A DNA stretch of 42,344 bases from CAZMCC01 sp964564695 (GTDB taxonomy: Bacteria > Planctomycetota > Phycisphaerae > Phycisphaerales > UBA1924), in contig CAZMCC010000022.1 in NCBI GenBank assembly GCA_964564695.1, forward strand, positions 1 through 42,344, in the 5' to 3' direction. Every line of letters starts with the position of its first letter. Within the stretch, counting starts at the first letter, position 1. Positions 8,166-16,017 of this stretch are shown piece after piece. The translations under genes were made by a program, and so were the position numbers. The notes under the pieces were generated by a model. It worked only from the letters and a program-made list of their open reading frames with translations. It ran no database searches and had not been told where the DNA came from.

Positions 8166-9599
8166 ATGATCGACGTCAAGCATCTGCGTGAGAACCCGGA
8201 TCACTACCGCACGGGGGCCCAGCTCAAGGGCGTGGCGGTGGACTTTGACCGGCTGCTGGCGCTGGACGAGCAGCGCCGGGGGACGCTGGCCGAGCAGGAG
8301 AAGCTGCGGGCCGAGCAGAAGAAGATCGAGAAGGAAATGGGCCCGCAGATGGGGAAACTGTCGGGGGCCCTGAAGCAGGCGGCCTCGGACGATGAGCGGG
8401 CGAAGATCTCGGCGGAGCTCGAAGGGCTCAAGGCGGCGCCGGCCCGGCTCAAGGAGCAGGTGGCGGCGCTGGAGGCGAAGGTGGCGGCCCTGGAGCCGGA
8501 GCTGAGCGGCCTGCTGCTGACGGTGCCGCTGCCGCCGGACGCGGACGTGCCCAAGGGGACGTCGAGCGACGACAACGTCGAGATGAAACGGTGGGCGGCC
8601 CCGGCGTCGGCCCACTGGCCCAAGGGGTTCGACCCGGGCAAGAGCTTCGAGGAGCAGCGCGGGTTCAAGCCCAAGACGCACCTCGAGCTCGTCAAGGACC
8701 TCGGGTTAGCGGACTTTCCTCGGGGCGTGAAGATCGCGGGGAGCCGCTCGTATGTCCTCACCGGCGACGGCATGCTGCTGCACAACGCGGCCCTGCGGTT
8801 CGCGTTCGACTTCATGACGCTGCGCCAGGGCTTCAAGGCGATGAGCGTGCCCGTGCTCGTCCGCGAGGAGGCCATGGTCGGGACCGGGTTCTTCCCGGCC
8901 GGGCGCGAACAGGCGTACCACGTTGAAGAAGCCAAGCGGGGTGGGGGTTACGACGTCTTCCTCACCGGTACCGGCGAGGTCGGGCTGATGGGCGTGCATC
9001 AGGACGAGATCCTGCGGGAGGAAGATCTGCCCATCAAGTACACGACGGTGAGCACCTGTTTCCGGCGCGAGGCGGGGGCCGCGGGCAAGGACACGGCCGG
9101 GCTGTACCGCATCCACCAGTTCGACAAGGTGGAGCAGGTGGTGATCTGCAAGGCGGACCAGGCCGAGAGCCGTGCGTGGCACGTGAGGATGATCGGGTTC
9201 GTCGAGCAGATCCTGCAGGAGCTGGGGCTGCCGTACCGGCTGCTGGAGTGCTGCGCCGGCGACCTGGGTGTGAAGAACGCGGCGATGATCGACATCGAGT
9301 GCTGGATGCCGGGGCGCGGCGACGCGGGTGCGGACGGGCGGCCCAAGGGCGGGTTCGGCGAGACGCACTCGGCGAGCCGCTTGTACGACTACCAGTGCCG
9401 CCGGCTGAACATGAAGTATCGCCCTCAGGGCGACGCCGGGAGCGGGCCGCTGACGGTGTGCCACTCGCTGAACAACACGGTGCTGGCGAGCCCGCGGGTG
9501 CTGATCCCGATCCTCGAGATGTATCAGAATGCGGACGGGAGCGTGACGGTGCCGTCGGCGTTGCGGGCGTACATGGGCGGGAAAGAGCGGATCGGCTGA
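8166..9599 (+). CDS. serS: Seryl-tRNA synthetase
   Basis: This class II aminoacyl-tRNA synthetase charges tRNA(Ser) and is also the entry point for selenocysteine. It begins MIDVKHLRENPDHYR. A long charged coiled-coil arm at about residues 30-115 would grip the tRNA extra arm. The catalytic domain has the Thr-Glu-rich substrate segment LTGTGEVGLMGVHQDEIL, motif 2 STCFRREAGAAGKDT and HQFDKVEQVVICK. Motif 3 is near the C-terminus (NNTVLASPRVLIPILEMYQ, VPSALRAYMGG). At 477 residues it is slightly longer than the common 420-430, partly through an insertion near MPGRGDAGADGRPKGG. It is a single gene facing the PilZ gene, with no T-box-like leader visible. Identification is firm. Confidence 0.97.
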   Translation: MIDVKHLRENPDHYRTGAQLKGVAVDFDRLLALDEQRRGTLAEQEKLRAEQKKIEKEMGPQMGKLSGALKQAASDDERAKISAELEGLKAAPARLKEQVAALEAKVAALEPELSGLLLTVPLPPDADVPKGTSSDDNVEMKRWAAPASAHWPKGFDPGKSFEEQRGFKPKTHLELVKDLGLADFPRGVKIAGSRSYVLTGDGMLLHNAALRFAFDFMTLRQGFKAMSVPVLVREEAMVGTGFFPAGREQAYHVEEAKRGGGYDVFLTGTGEVGLMGVHQDEILREEDLPIKYTTVSTCFRREAGAAGKDTAGLYRIHQFDKVEQVVICKADQAESRAWHVRMIGFVEQILQELGLPYRLLECCAGDLGVKNAAMIDIECWMPGRGDAGADGRPKGGFGETHSASRLYDYQCRRLNMKYRPQGDAGSGPLTVCHSLNNTVLASPRVLIPILEMYQNADGSVTVPSALRAYMGGKERIG

Positions 9600-9623
9600 G
9601 GTCCGCGCACGCCCGGGTCGGGA

Positions 9624-10043
9624 TCAACCCGCCCGGCGCGTGGTGAACCTGGACGCCTTGATCGGCTCGTCGAAGAGGATGCCGATGATGTGGGCCCGCC
9701 CGGAGACGAACTCCGAGCGGACGACCTTGCCCTTGAGCGAGACCAGGCGGCAGTCGGCGTCGAGCATGCTGAGCGAGCAGCGGGTGCCGACGGGGATGAA
9801 GGCCGAGTGCCAGATGCCGATGCCGTTGTCGGAGAGGTCGCTGGCGGCGGAGCGGATGGGGGCTGAGGTGGCGGTTCCGGAGTCGAAGCGGACGATGACG
9901 CGGAAGCGCGCGGTCATGTGGGTGCGCGCCTGGCGCCGGCGCTCGTCGGCCGTGGGGATGAAGGAACCGAGGTAGGCGTGGTCACGCTCGGAGAGCTTGA
10001 GGGGCTCGAGGATGCTGGAAGATTTGTCTTCGGGCGTCGGCAT
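9624..10043 (-). CDS. PilZ-domain cyclic-di-GMP-binding protein
   Basis: PilZ domains bind cyclic di-GMP and relay it to targets such as pili, flagella or polysaccharide synthesis. This 139-residue protein has the arginine motif in DERRRQART (RxxxR type) at about residues 33-41 and the second motif DLSDNGIG (D/NxSxxG) at about residues 69-76, followed by the expected beta-barrel strands. Both ligand-binding motifs are intact, so binding is likely. No other domain is present, so it acts as a stand-alone adaptor. The C-terminus faces serS, 24 bp away. Output target unknown; an HD-GYP protein lies about 20 kb away. Confidence 0.85.
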   Translation of the reverse strand: MPTPEDKSSSILEPLKLSERDHAYLGSFIPTADERRRQARTHMTARFRVIVRFDSGTATSAPIRSAASDLSDNGIGIWHSAFIPVGTRCSLSMLDADCRLVSLKGKVVRSEFVSGRAHIIGILFDEPIKASRFTTRRAG

Positions 10044-10250
10044 GGATTGGGACTCTGAAGCGAGAACTTCGGGAGTGTCGTTGAATCGTCCACGGGGACC
10101 CTGCGGAACATGAATTTGTGCTCAGAGGTCCAGAATTGGAGTCCGCCCCGAAGGCGTCATGAAACGGTCAGTTCGCCCCGGTTTCCACCGGGTGGTTACC
10201 GGGCATGTGAACCGGGGGCGGGTGGAGGGGACGCGCGTACCATGCGGGCG

Positions 10251-11573
10251 ATGACTCCACGACGGGCAACGCGGCAGATCACGGTCGGCGACGCACGGGT
10301 CGGGTATGTGAAGATCGGGGGCGGCAAGCCCGCCCGCGACGGCACCCCCACGACCCCGGCCCCGGTGTCGGTGCAGACCATGACCTCGGGGTACACCCAT
10401 GACGTGGCGAAGTGTGTTGCCGAGATTAACAAGCTGGCGGCGGCCGGGGCGGACATCGTGCGGGTGGCCGTTCCGGAAAAAAAGGACACCGACGCCCTCA
10501 AGCAGATCATCCCGCAGGTGCGGGTGCCGATCGTGGCGGACGTGCACTTTCACTTCCAGCGGGCGCTTGAAGCGGTGGAGGCGGGGGTCCACAAGATCCG
10601 GCTGAACCCCGGGAACATCAACGACCGGGCCCAGGTGCGCGACGTGATCCAGGCGTGCAAGTCGCGGGGGCTGCCGATCCGCATCGGGGTGAACGAGGGG
10701 TCGATCGTCGAGCGGCGCGACAAGCAGAAGCGGATGAAGGAGCTGGGCCAGGTCTTCAGCACCCACAAGCACGGGTACCTGCTCGCGATCATGATCACGA
10801 AGCTGGAGGAGTACCTCGACATCTTCTACGAGGAGGACTTCTACGACATCGCGATCAGCGCCAAGAGCATGGAGACGTCGCTGGTAGTTGATGCATACAC
10901 GGAGATCGCGAGCCGCTTCGATCACCCGCTCCACCTGGGCGTGACGCACGCGGGCCCGAAGGAGACGGGGTGCATCCGGAGCGTGGTGGCGCTCGGGGCC
11001 CTTCTGAACAACGGGATCGGCGAGACGATCCGCATCAGCTACGCGAACGACCCGGTGTACGAGGTCGAGGACGGGCTGGAGCTCTTGTACTGCATGGGGC
11101 TGCGGGAGCGCAAGGGCGTGGACCTCATCGCGTGCCCGACGTGCGGGCGCATCCAGGTGGACCTGTTTACCCTGGTCCAGGACGTGCGCAAGAGCCTCGC
11201 GGCGAAGATCGAACTCCCCATGAAAGTCGCGGTGATGGGGTGCATCGTCAACGGCCCCGGCGAGTGCGAGGGCGCGGACGTGGCGGTCTTCGCCGGCGAC
11301 CGGCGCGGGATCATCTACGTGCAGGGGCAGAAGGTCGCGAACGTGCCGGAGGAGGAGATCCTCTCGCGGCTGGTGCTCGAGTGCGAGACCTTCCAGGAGA
11401 AGGTGCGTCGCGGCGAGGCGAAGCTCGGCGAGAAGGTCGTCGACATCCTGCCGCCCGACCCGATCGGGGAGCTGGGGTCGGGGTTCGACAAGATCGTGGC
11501 GGGAGCGGTCGAGAAGCGGCCGGACGTGATGCGGGGGACGGACGGGGTTTCGCTGACGGTTGGGCGCAGCTAG
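10251..11573 (+). CDS. ispG: 4-hydroxy-3-methylbut-2-enyl diphosphate synthase (GcpE)
   Basis: IspG is the iron-sulfur enzyme of the MEP pathway that converts methylerythritol cyclodiphosphate to HMBPP, giving precursors for carotenoids, hopanoids and quinones. The protein shows the TIM-barrel part (PVSVQTMTSGYTHDV, GADIVRVAVPEKKD, VADVHFHFQRALEA, KIRLNPGNIN). The C-terminal 4Fe-4S part has CPTCGR and the signature MGCIVNGPGEC. Its residues NEGSIVERRDK, GVTHAGPKETG and YEVEDGLELLYCMGLR fit the standard form. The start is uncertain. ATG 10251 lies 7 nt after TACCAT (10238-10243), ATG 10242 lies 11 nt after GGAGGGG, and a longer frame opens at 10110. Homology begins around RRATRQITVGD, so the short forms are preferred (440 or 443 residues). 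It stands alone, 51 bp before the next gene. Confidence 0.95.
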   Translation: MTPRRATRQITVGDARVGYVKIGGGKPARDGTPTTPAPVSVQTMTSGYTHDVAKCVAEINKLAAAGADIVRVAVPEKKDTDALKQIIPQVRVPIVADVHFHFQRALEAVEAGVHKIRLNPGNINDRAQVRDVIQACKSRGLPIRIGVNEGSIVERRDKQKRMKELGQVFSTHKHGYLLAIMITKLEEYLDIFYEEDFYDIAISAKSMETSLVVDAYTEIASRFDHPLHLGVTHAGPKETGCIRSVVALGALLNNGIGETIRISYANDPVYEVEDGLELLYCMGLRERKGVDLIACPTCGRIQVDLFTLVQDVRKSLAAKIELPMKVAVMGCIVNGPGECEGADVAVFAGDRRGIIYVQGQKVANVPEEEILSRLVLECETFQEKVRRGEAKLGEKVVDILPPDPIGELGSGFDKIVAGAVEKRPDVMRGTDGVSLTVGRS

Positions 11574-11624
11574 GCCTTCTTCCAACGCCAACTACTCACT
11601 GACTGATGCCGAGGAGCGTGGTTG

Positions 11625-12433
11625 ATGCGCAGCGCGGGCATGACGGCCATTCTCGCGTGCGCGATCGCCCTGCTGTGCGGGTGCTCGTCGCCCGACACGC
11701 CGATGAACCCGTCGATGGCGATCACGGTCGCGGATGGGAGGGCGGAATTGACCCGGATGCGGGAGGCGCCGCTGCCGCCGGTGCGTCCGGTGGTGGTTAT
11801 TGGCGGGCTGTTCGACGTGGGGCTGGGGTGAGCGACGTGCGGTCGCGCCTGGCGAGCCACTTCCCGAAGGATGCGCCGATCATCTCCGTGGGACTACTGG
11901 GGCTGTCGACGCAGGACGAGGCCCGCGACCGGGTGGTGAAGGCGGTCGAGGAGGCGTTCGGCCGGGGAGAGGCGGGGTGGACTGTTGAAGTCGACGTGAT
12001 CGGGTATTCGATGGGCGGGATCGTGGCTCGGCACGCGGCCCTGGCGCGGGACGACGGCGGAACTCGGCTGCGGATTGCGCGGCTGTTCACGCTCGCGTCG
12101 CCGCATCGCGGGACGGAACTGGCGGACAAGATTCCGGCGCTCGATGATCTTCTGGTCAGCATCCGGCCCGCGTCGGCCGAGCTGATGCGCCTGGACGCGG
12201 CCCTCCCGGACGCGGAGTACCGGATCTATCCGTACTGTCGACTGGGTGACGAAATCGTGGGCGAGCCGAACACCGCGCCGCCGGGGGAGATCGCGTGGTG
12301 GGTGCAGAACCTGCCGCTGCAGCTGGCGCACGCGGACATCTACAAGGACCCGCGGATCATGGCGGACATCATGAGAAGGCTGCGCGGGGAAGAGCCGATC
12401 GCGACGGAGCCGCGGGCGGAGCTGCCCGAGTGA
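11625..12433 (+). pseudogene. Alpha/beta-hydrolase lipoprotein gene with a -1 frameshift
   Basis: The start ATG at 11625 has GAGGAG 8 nt upstream and encodes a lipoprotein signal (TAILACAIALLCGC, Cys at about residue 19). The strand PVRPVVVIGGLFDVG follows. The frame stops at TGA 11829-11831. The remaining hydrolase sequence continues in the -1 frame from 11828, with the nucleophile elbow DVIGYSMGGIVARHA, ARLFTLASPHRGTEL and a C-terminus ending RLRGEEPIATEPRAELPE. The break is at a GGGG run: one missing G would restore a single protein of about 269 residues. The neighbouring minus-strand gene (12558-13313) is an uninterrupted paralogue that aligns across the break. The break may be a decayed gene, a sequencing indel, a programmed -1 slip, or two cistrons coupled by a GTGA overlap. 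The substrate is unknown; lipase/esterase-like. Confidence 0.7.
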
Positions 12434-12513
12434 GGCGGGTTGTGCGAGGGGTGTCACTATCGGCGCTTCGCCGGTAATGCCGGTTTGCGTGATGATTGAC
12501 GAAAACAGCAGAG

Positions 12514-12541
12514 CACTACCGGCCCAGAGCGGCCGGTAGTG
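12514..12541. terminator. 11-bp hairpin (CACTACCGGCC stem, CAGAGC loop) between convergent hydrolase genes
   Basis: CACTACCGGCC (12514-12524) pairs perfectly with GGCCGGTAGTG (12531-12541) around CAGAGC. It lies 17 bp past the 3' end of the minus-strand hydrolase and 80 bp past the plus-strand one. An almost identical element, including flanks, lies at 14900-14927. Probably a terminator or a REP-like 3' element; no T tract. Confidence 0.65.
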
Positions 12542-12557
12542 GCACCCGGCAGCCGGG

Positions 12558-13313
12558 TCAGTTGCGAGGCGGCTCTGAGCCACGCTTCGCGATCGGCTCC
12601 TCGCCGCGGAGTCGCAGGGCGATGTCGGCGATGATCCGCTTGTCGCGGTTGATGGCGAAGTGGCTGAGGAGCTTGGCGAAGGTGGTCTCGGCGTCGAGCC
12701 ACATGGGGTGCAGCTCGCCCCCCCCACCACTCGGCGCCGTGCGGGTGGCGCCGACCCACCAGTCGCGGAGCTGGGCGTAAGGGTAGAACTCGTAGAGCCC
12801 GTCGTGCGGGAGCGACGCGAGGCGGGACAGGAGCGGTGAGCCGCGGCGCATGGCGCTGGCGGCGCGGTCGGGACGGATGTAGTCGGCGAGCACGGCCCCG
12901 GCGTGCGGCGTGGCGAGGGTGAAGAGGCGGGCGGCGCGGATGGGGGCGTGTGTGTCACGCACGAGGCCGTGGAGCAGGAGGCGGGCGACGAGGCCGCCCA
13001 TGGAGACGCCGACGATGTCGAAGTCGAAGTCGACCTGGTCTGGGAATCGGGCACGGATGTGTTGCAGGGCGCGGGCCGCGGCGGACTCGACGCTGCCGGC
13101 GAACGGGTAGGCGATGGAGAGGAAGTCCTCGCGCCGGTTGCTCGTGAAGGGGCGGAGGACGGACTCGACTGTTCTCGGGCTGATCCGCGGGGCACGCCAG
13201 CCGCCGAGGATGATGACGGGGCGCTGGAGCGTGACGGGGTTTGAGCGCAGGCGGGCTTCGAGCGGGGGGAGGGTGGCGAGGGAGAGGGGGAAGTCGGGGT
13301 TGGGGGTGGGCAT
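12558..13313 (-). CDS. Alpha/beta-hydrolase, lipase/esterase-like, paralogue of the adjacent broken gene
   Basis: This predicted serine hydrolase of 251 residues (from ATG 13313) has an oxyanion strand RPVIILGGWRAP at about residues 27-38. The nucleophile elbow is FDIVGVSMGGLVARLLL, followed by ARLFTLATPHAGAVLADYI and a histidine near KLLSHFAINRDKRIIADIA. The end RLRGEEPIAKRGSEP matches the end of the convergent gene at 11625-12433, so the two are an inverted pair of paralogues. Unlike that copy it lacks a lipoprotein signal if the start is 13313; longer in-frame starts (13385, 13409) give no signal peptide either. The loop SGGGGELHP is encoded by a C8-AC tract (on the plus strand). Cytoplasmic location is inferred and the substrate is unknown. 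Confidence 0.7.
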   Translation of the reverse strand: MPTPNPDFPLSLATLPPLEARLRSNPVTLQRPVIILGGWRAPRISPRTVESVLRPFTSNRREDFLSIAYPFAGSVESAAARALQHIRARFPDQVDFDFDIVGVSMGGLVARLLLHGLVRDTHAPIRAARLFTLATPHAGAVLADYIRPDRAASAMRRGSPLLSRLASLPHDGLYEFYPYAQLRDWWVGATRTAPSGGGGELHPMWLDAETTFAKLLSHFAINRDKRIIADIALRLRGEEPIAKRGSEPPRN

Positions 13314-13434
13314 GGGGTGTGAGTTCGCGCACGGGAGTACAAGGCGCCTCCCCCTCGCTTGATCGGCTGGACGCCGATCAAGCATTTCCCCCTCCGCCCC
13401 CCCCCACACGTTGCGGAGGGGGATCTTCGGAGCG

Positions 13435-14835
13435 TTACTTCTGTTCCACCGGTTTCTGCTCGTCGCGCTTCTTGAGCCGTTCGGCGCGGCGCTGCTCGCG
13501 TTCGGCCTGGCGCTTCGAGTCCTCGATCGCCTTGGCCATCGTGCGCGACATCATGCTGCGAAAGCTCTTGACCTGGGCGACGGTCATCGCGCCGCCGGCG
13601 GTGACGTCGACGTCCATCGCGGTGAACCAGCGGTCCTCGACGGGCTTGTAGCCCATCGCGATCAGGCGCTGCTCGAGGTCGGCGAGGTGGCCGGCGCCGT
13701 AGATGATGCCGATCGACTTGAGATCGGGGCGCTCCTTGAGCAGGGCCTTGAGGTCGTCGATGACCACCTGATTGCGGTCGACGATGATCACTGACATCAG
13801 CTTGCCCATGCCGCCGGGCATGACGGCCATCATCTCCTCGGCCTTGTCGAGGGTGTCGATGAGCATGACCTTGCCCATGGTCTGGAACGTGGGGCTCGCG
13901 GCGATGAGGCGGAAGAGAAGCCCCGCGAGCTTCGCCTGGAGCGACGAGCCGTCGAGCATGCTGAAGAGGGCCGAGCCGTCGGCCCCGGCGGCCTCGATGC
14001 GCTCCTGGACCTGGTCGATGGACATGTCGGAGTTCTGCCAGTTCGGCTTGGTGTGATCCATGTGATCGAGCTGGAACACCAGGCCGAAGGCCTCGGCGAG
14101 CTGCGACTGGATGCCCTTGCCGCCGGGGAGCTCGTCGGTGGTGACCTGCGGCAGATCGGCGTAGGCGATGTCGGCGTTGGCGCCTTCACCGCCCGCGGCG
14201 CCGTCGGCGGCGAGGCTCGAGAGGGCGTAGGTGTTGGGCGCGGCCCCCGCACCGTCCGCGGAGTACGAGAGCGAGCGGCCCCACGCGTCCTTGGTGGCGA
14301 TAGTGGCGAGGTAGCCGATTCGCTTGTCGGACATGCTGGCGAGCTCGTCGAGGCTGGCCGGGACGCGGTTGTTGTCGCGCTTGAAGACCTCGATGAGCGT
14401 GGCCGTGAGGCGGATGCGCTTCTTTGTCAGCTCGGCGCGCTGCTCGTCGGTGGCCTCGGGCGAGAGGGCGGGGTCGTGCGCGCCGGCGCCCGGGGGCTTG
14501 ACGCCCTCGAAGAGCACGACGTCGTGGGAGTCCATGAACGCCTGGAGCTCCTCGTAGAACGACTTCTCGCCGATGTGCACGGCCCCGACGAGGTGGATCT
14601 CGGGAGTGTTCGGCTCGCTCGAGCGGAACGTGCGGGCGGCGGTCTGGAGCTTCACGCGGGCGCCGTCGTCAACGTCTACGGAACGGACGTAGGGCGCGAC
14701 CGGGGTTGGGGGCGTGGGCTTGGCGTCGGTCGTCGCCGGAGGCGCCGGCGGGACGGGGGTGGTAGGTTGCTGAGCGCTCGCGATGAAAGCGAGCGCCAGG
14801 GTGAGGAGGAAGGCGATGGGGGTTCTGGTGGTCAT
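13435..14835 (-). CDS. Secreted TraB/GumN (Tiki-fold) protein with an inserted pseudopilin-like domain
   Basis: This 466-residue protein has a signal peptide (TPIAFLLTLALAFIASA) and a Pro/Thr-rich linker. The TraB/PrgY/GumN fold carries its GxxH motif in HLVGAVHIGEKSFYEEL (residues 81-97), the acidic site VVLFEGV (106-112) and the second GxxH in IIYGAGHLADLEQRL (377-391). Family members are metalloprotease-like Tiki-fold proteins or pheromone-shutdown proteins; here the role is unknown. Between the two halves, residues about 140-225 resemble the C-terminal domain of the major pseudopilin GspG: LIEVFKRDNNRVPASLDEL, then DAWGRSLSYS, then YALSSLAADGAAGGEGANAD. The C-terminus is a charged helix (RQAEREQRRAERLKKRDEQ). 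It lies outside the cytoplasmic membrane by prediction. The insertion is the striking feature. Confidence 0.8.
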   Translation of the reverse strand: MTTRTPIAFLLTLALAFIASAQQPTTPVPPAPPATTDAKPTPPTPVAPYVRSVDVDDGARVKLQTAARTFRSSEPNTPEIHLVGAVHIGEKSFYEELQAFMDSHDVVLFEGVKPPGAGAHDPALSPEATDEQRAELTKKRIRLTATLIEVFKRDNNRVPASLDELASMSDKRIGYLATIATKDAWGRSLSYSADGAGAAPNTYALSSLAADGAAGGEGANADIAYADLPQVTTDELPGGKGIQSQLAEAFGLVFQLDHMDHTKPNWQNSDMSIDQVQERIEAAGADGSALFSMLDGSSLQAKLAGLLFRLIAASPTFQTMGKVMLIDTLDKAEEMMAVMPGGMGKLMSVIIVDRNQVVIDDLKALLKERPDLKSIGIIYGAGHLADLEQRLIAMGYKPVEDRWFTAMDVDVTAGGAMTVAQVKSFRSMMSRTMAKAIEDSKRQAEREQRRAERLKKRDEQKPVEQK

Positions 14836-14899
14836 GGGGGAAACGCAGCAAAGCGGAACAGCAGCAACGCGGAAAGTCGGAACGGAGGGGCAGTCGGAG

Positions 14900-14927
14900 C
14901 ACTACCGGCCCAGGGCGGCCGGTAGTG
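14900..14927. terminator. Second copy of the CACTACCGGCC hairpin, 3' of purC
   Basis: CACTACCGGCC (14900-14910) pairs with GGCCGGTAGTG (14917-14927) around CAGGGC. The arms are identical to those at 12514-12541 and the loop differs by one base; the flanking GAG and GCACCC are shared too. It lies 17 nt past the purC stop, the same distance as the first copy from its gene. Probably a terminator or REP-like element. Confidence 0.65.
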
Positions 14928-14943
14928 GCACCCCGGGGATGCG

Positions 14944-15945
14944 TCAGCTGCACAGCAGCTTTTCGATCTGTTCATACCGGTCGAGGGTGCCACGGATTAC
15001 AGAATCGGGGAGCTCGGGGCCGGGGGGCTGCTTGTTCCAGCGGCCGGCGGCGACAAGGCTTTCGAGGTGCTCGCGGAGGAACTGCTTGTCGAAGCTCTTC
15101 TGGGGGCGGCCCGGCTGGTATCCCTCAAGCGGCCAGAACCGCGAGCTATCGGGGGTGAGGGCCTCGTCGATGAGCATCGGCTGGGTCCACACGCGGCCCG
15201 CGCGGGACTCGGCGTCCGCGGGGATCCCGAACTCGAACTTCGTGTCGGCGATGATGACGCCGCGGGCGAGGGCGTGCGCGGCGGCGGCGTTGTAGATCGC
15301 CATCGACATGTCACGCAGGACCGTGATCGTCTCGAGGCCCACCGCGTCGGCGGCCTGGTCGAACGTGATGTTCTCGTCGTGGCCGCTGGCGGCCTTGGTG
15401 GCGGGGGTGAAGATCGGCTCGGGGAGGCGGTCGCACTGGCGCAGGCCCTTGGGCAGCGCGACGCCGCAAACCGAGCCGGTGGCCTGGTATTCCTTCCACC
15501 CCGAGCCCTCGAGGTAGCCGCGGACGACGCACTCGATGGGGAGGACGCGGCAGGTGCGCCCGATGGTAATTCGCCCGTCGAGCCACGCGCGGCCCTCAGG
15601 ATCGGCGGGCTGGGCCTCGGGGGGCAGGTCGGCGACGCTGGTCGAGAGCAGGTGCGTCTCGGCGAGGCCGTGCTTGGCGATGAAGCGGAGCCACCACGCG
15701 GCGATCCGGGTGAGGAGCTTGCCCTTTCCCGGAACCGGGGTGGGCATGACGACGTCGAAGGCGGAGATCCGGTCGGAGGCGACGAAAAGCAGTCGCCCCC
15801 CCCCACTCGCTACCCCACCCGCCGCCCCGCTGCCGGATGGGCCGGCGGCGGCGGGAAGCTCGTAAATGTCGCGGACTTTGCCGCGTGCCCGCAGAGGCAG
15901 ACGCGGCGAGAACGCGGGCGGCGAAAGGATGGCGGGAGATGACAT
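14944..15945 (-). CDS. purC: Phosphoribosylaminoimidazole-succinocarboxamide synthase (SAICAR synthetase)
   Basis: PurC joins CAIR and aspartate with ATP in purine synthesis. The 333-residue protein has the N-terminal nucleotide site RGKVRDIYEL and the signature region FVASDRISAFDVVMPTPVPGKG. The SAICAR motif is IECVVRGYLEGSGWKEYQ, and IADTKFEFGI and LIDEALTPDSSRFWPLEGY follow. It is the longer (yeast Ade1-like) form rather than the 240-residue E. coli form. A Gly/Ser-rich insertion at about residues 32-48 is encoded at a C9-AC tract (15796-15806, plus-strand view). The start is ATG 15945; TACCAT sits 6 nt before it, and no ribosome site is seen, so the transcript may be leaderless. It is divergent from the GH10-like gene. 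Identification is firm. Confidence 0.96.
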   Translation of the reverse strand: MSSPAILSPPAFSPRLPLRARGKVRDIYELPAAAGPSGSGAAGGVASGGGRLLFVASDRISAFDVVMPTPVPGKGKLLTRIAAWWLRFIAKHGLAETHLLSTSVADLPPEAQPADPEGRAWLDGRITIGRTCRVLPIECVVRGYLEGSGWKEYQATGSVCGVALPKGLRQCDRLPEPIFTPATKAASGHDENITFDQAADAVGLETITVLRDMSMAIYNAAAAHALARGVIIADTKFEFGIPADAESRAGRVWTQPMLIDEALTPDSSRFWPLEGYQPGRPQKSFDKQFLREHLESLVAAGRWNKQPPGPELPDSVIRGTLDRYEQIEKLLCS

Positions 15946-15951
15946 CGTCCG

Positions 15952-15957
15952 ATGGTA
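15952..15957 (-). promoter_or_regulatory. Candidate -10 element of purC (leaderless configuration)
   Basis: On the minus strand TACCAT lies 6 nt before the purC ATG. On the plus strand TATGCT at 15976-15981 could be the -10 box of the divergent GH10-like gene, giving it a leader of about 30 nt that contains GGAGG. Both are inferred. Confidence 0.3.
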
Positions 15958-16017
15958 GATGCTCGGCGGGCTCGCTATGCTGCCTTTCGAGCCACACCGT
16001 GGAGGTTTCCCGGGAAG

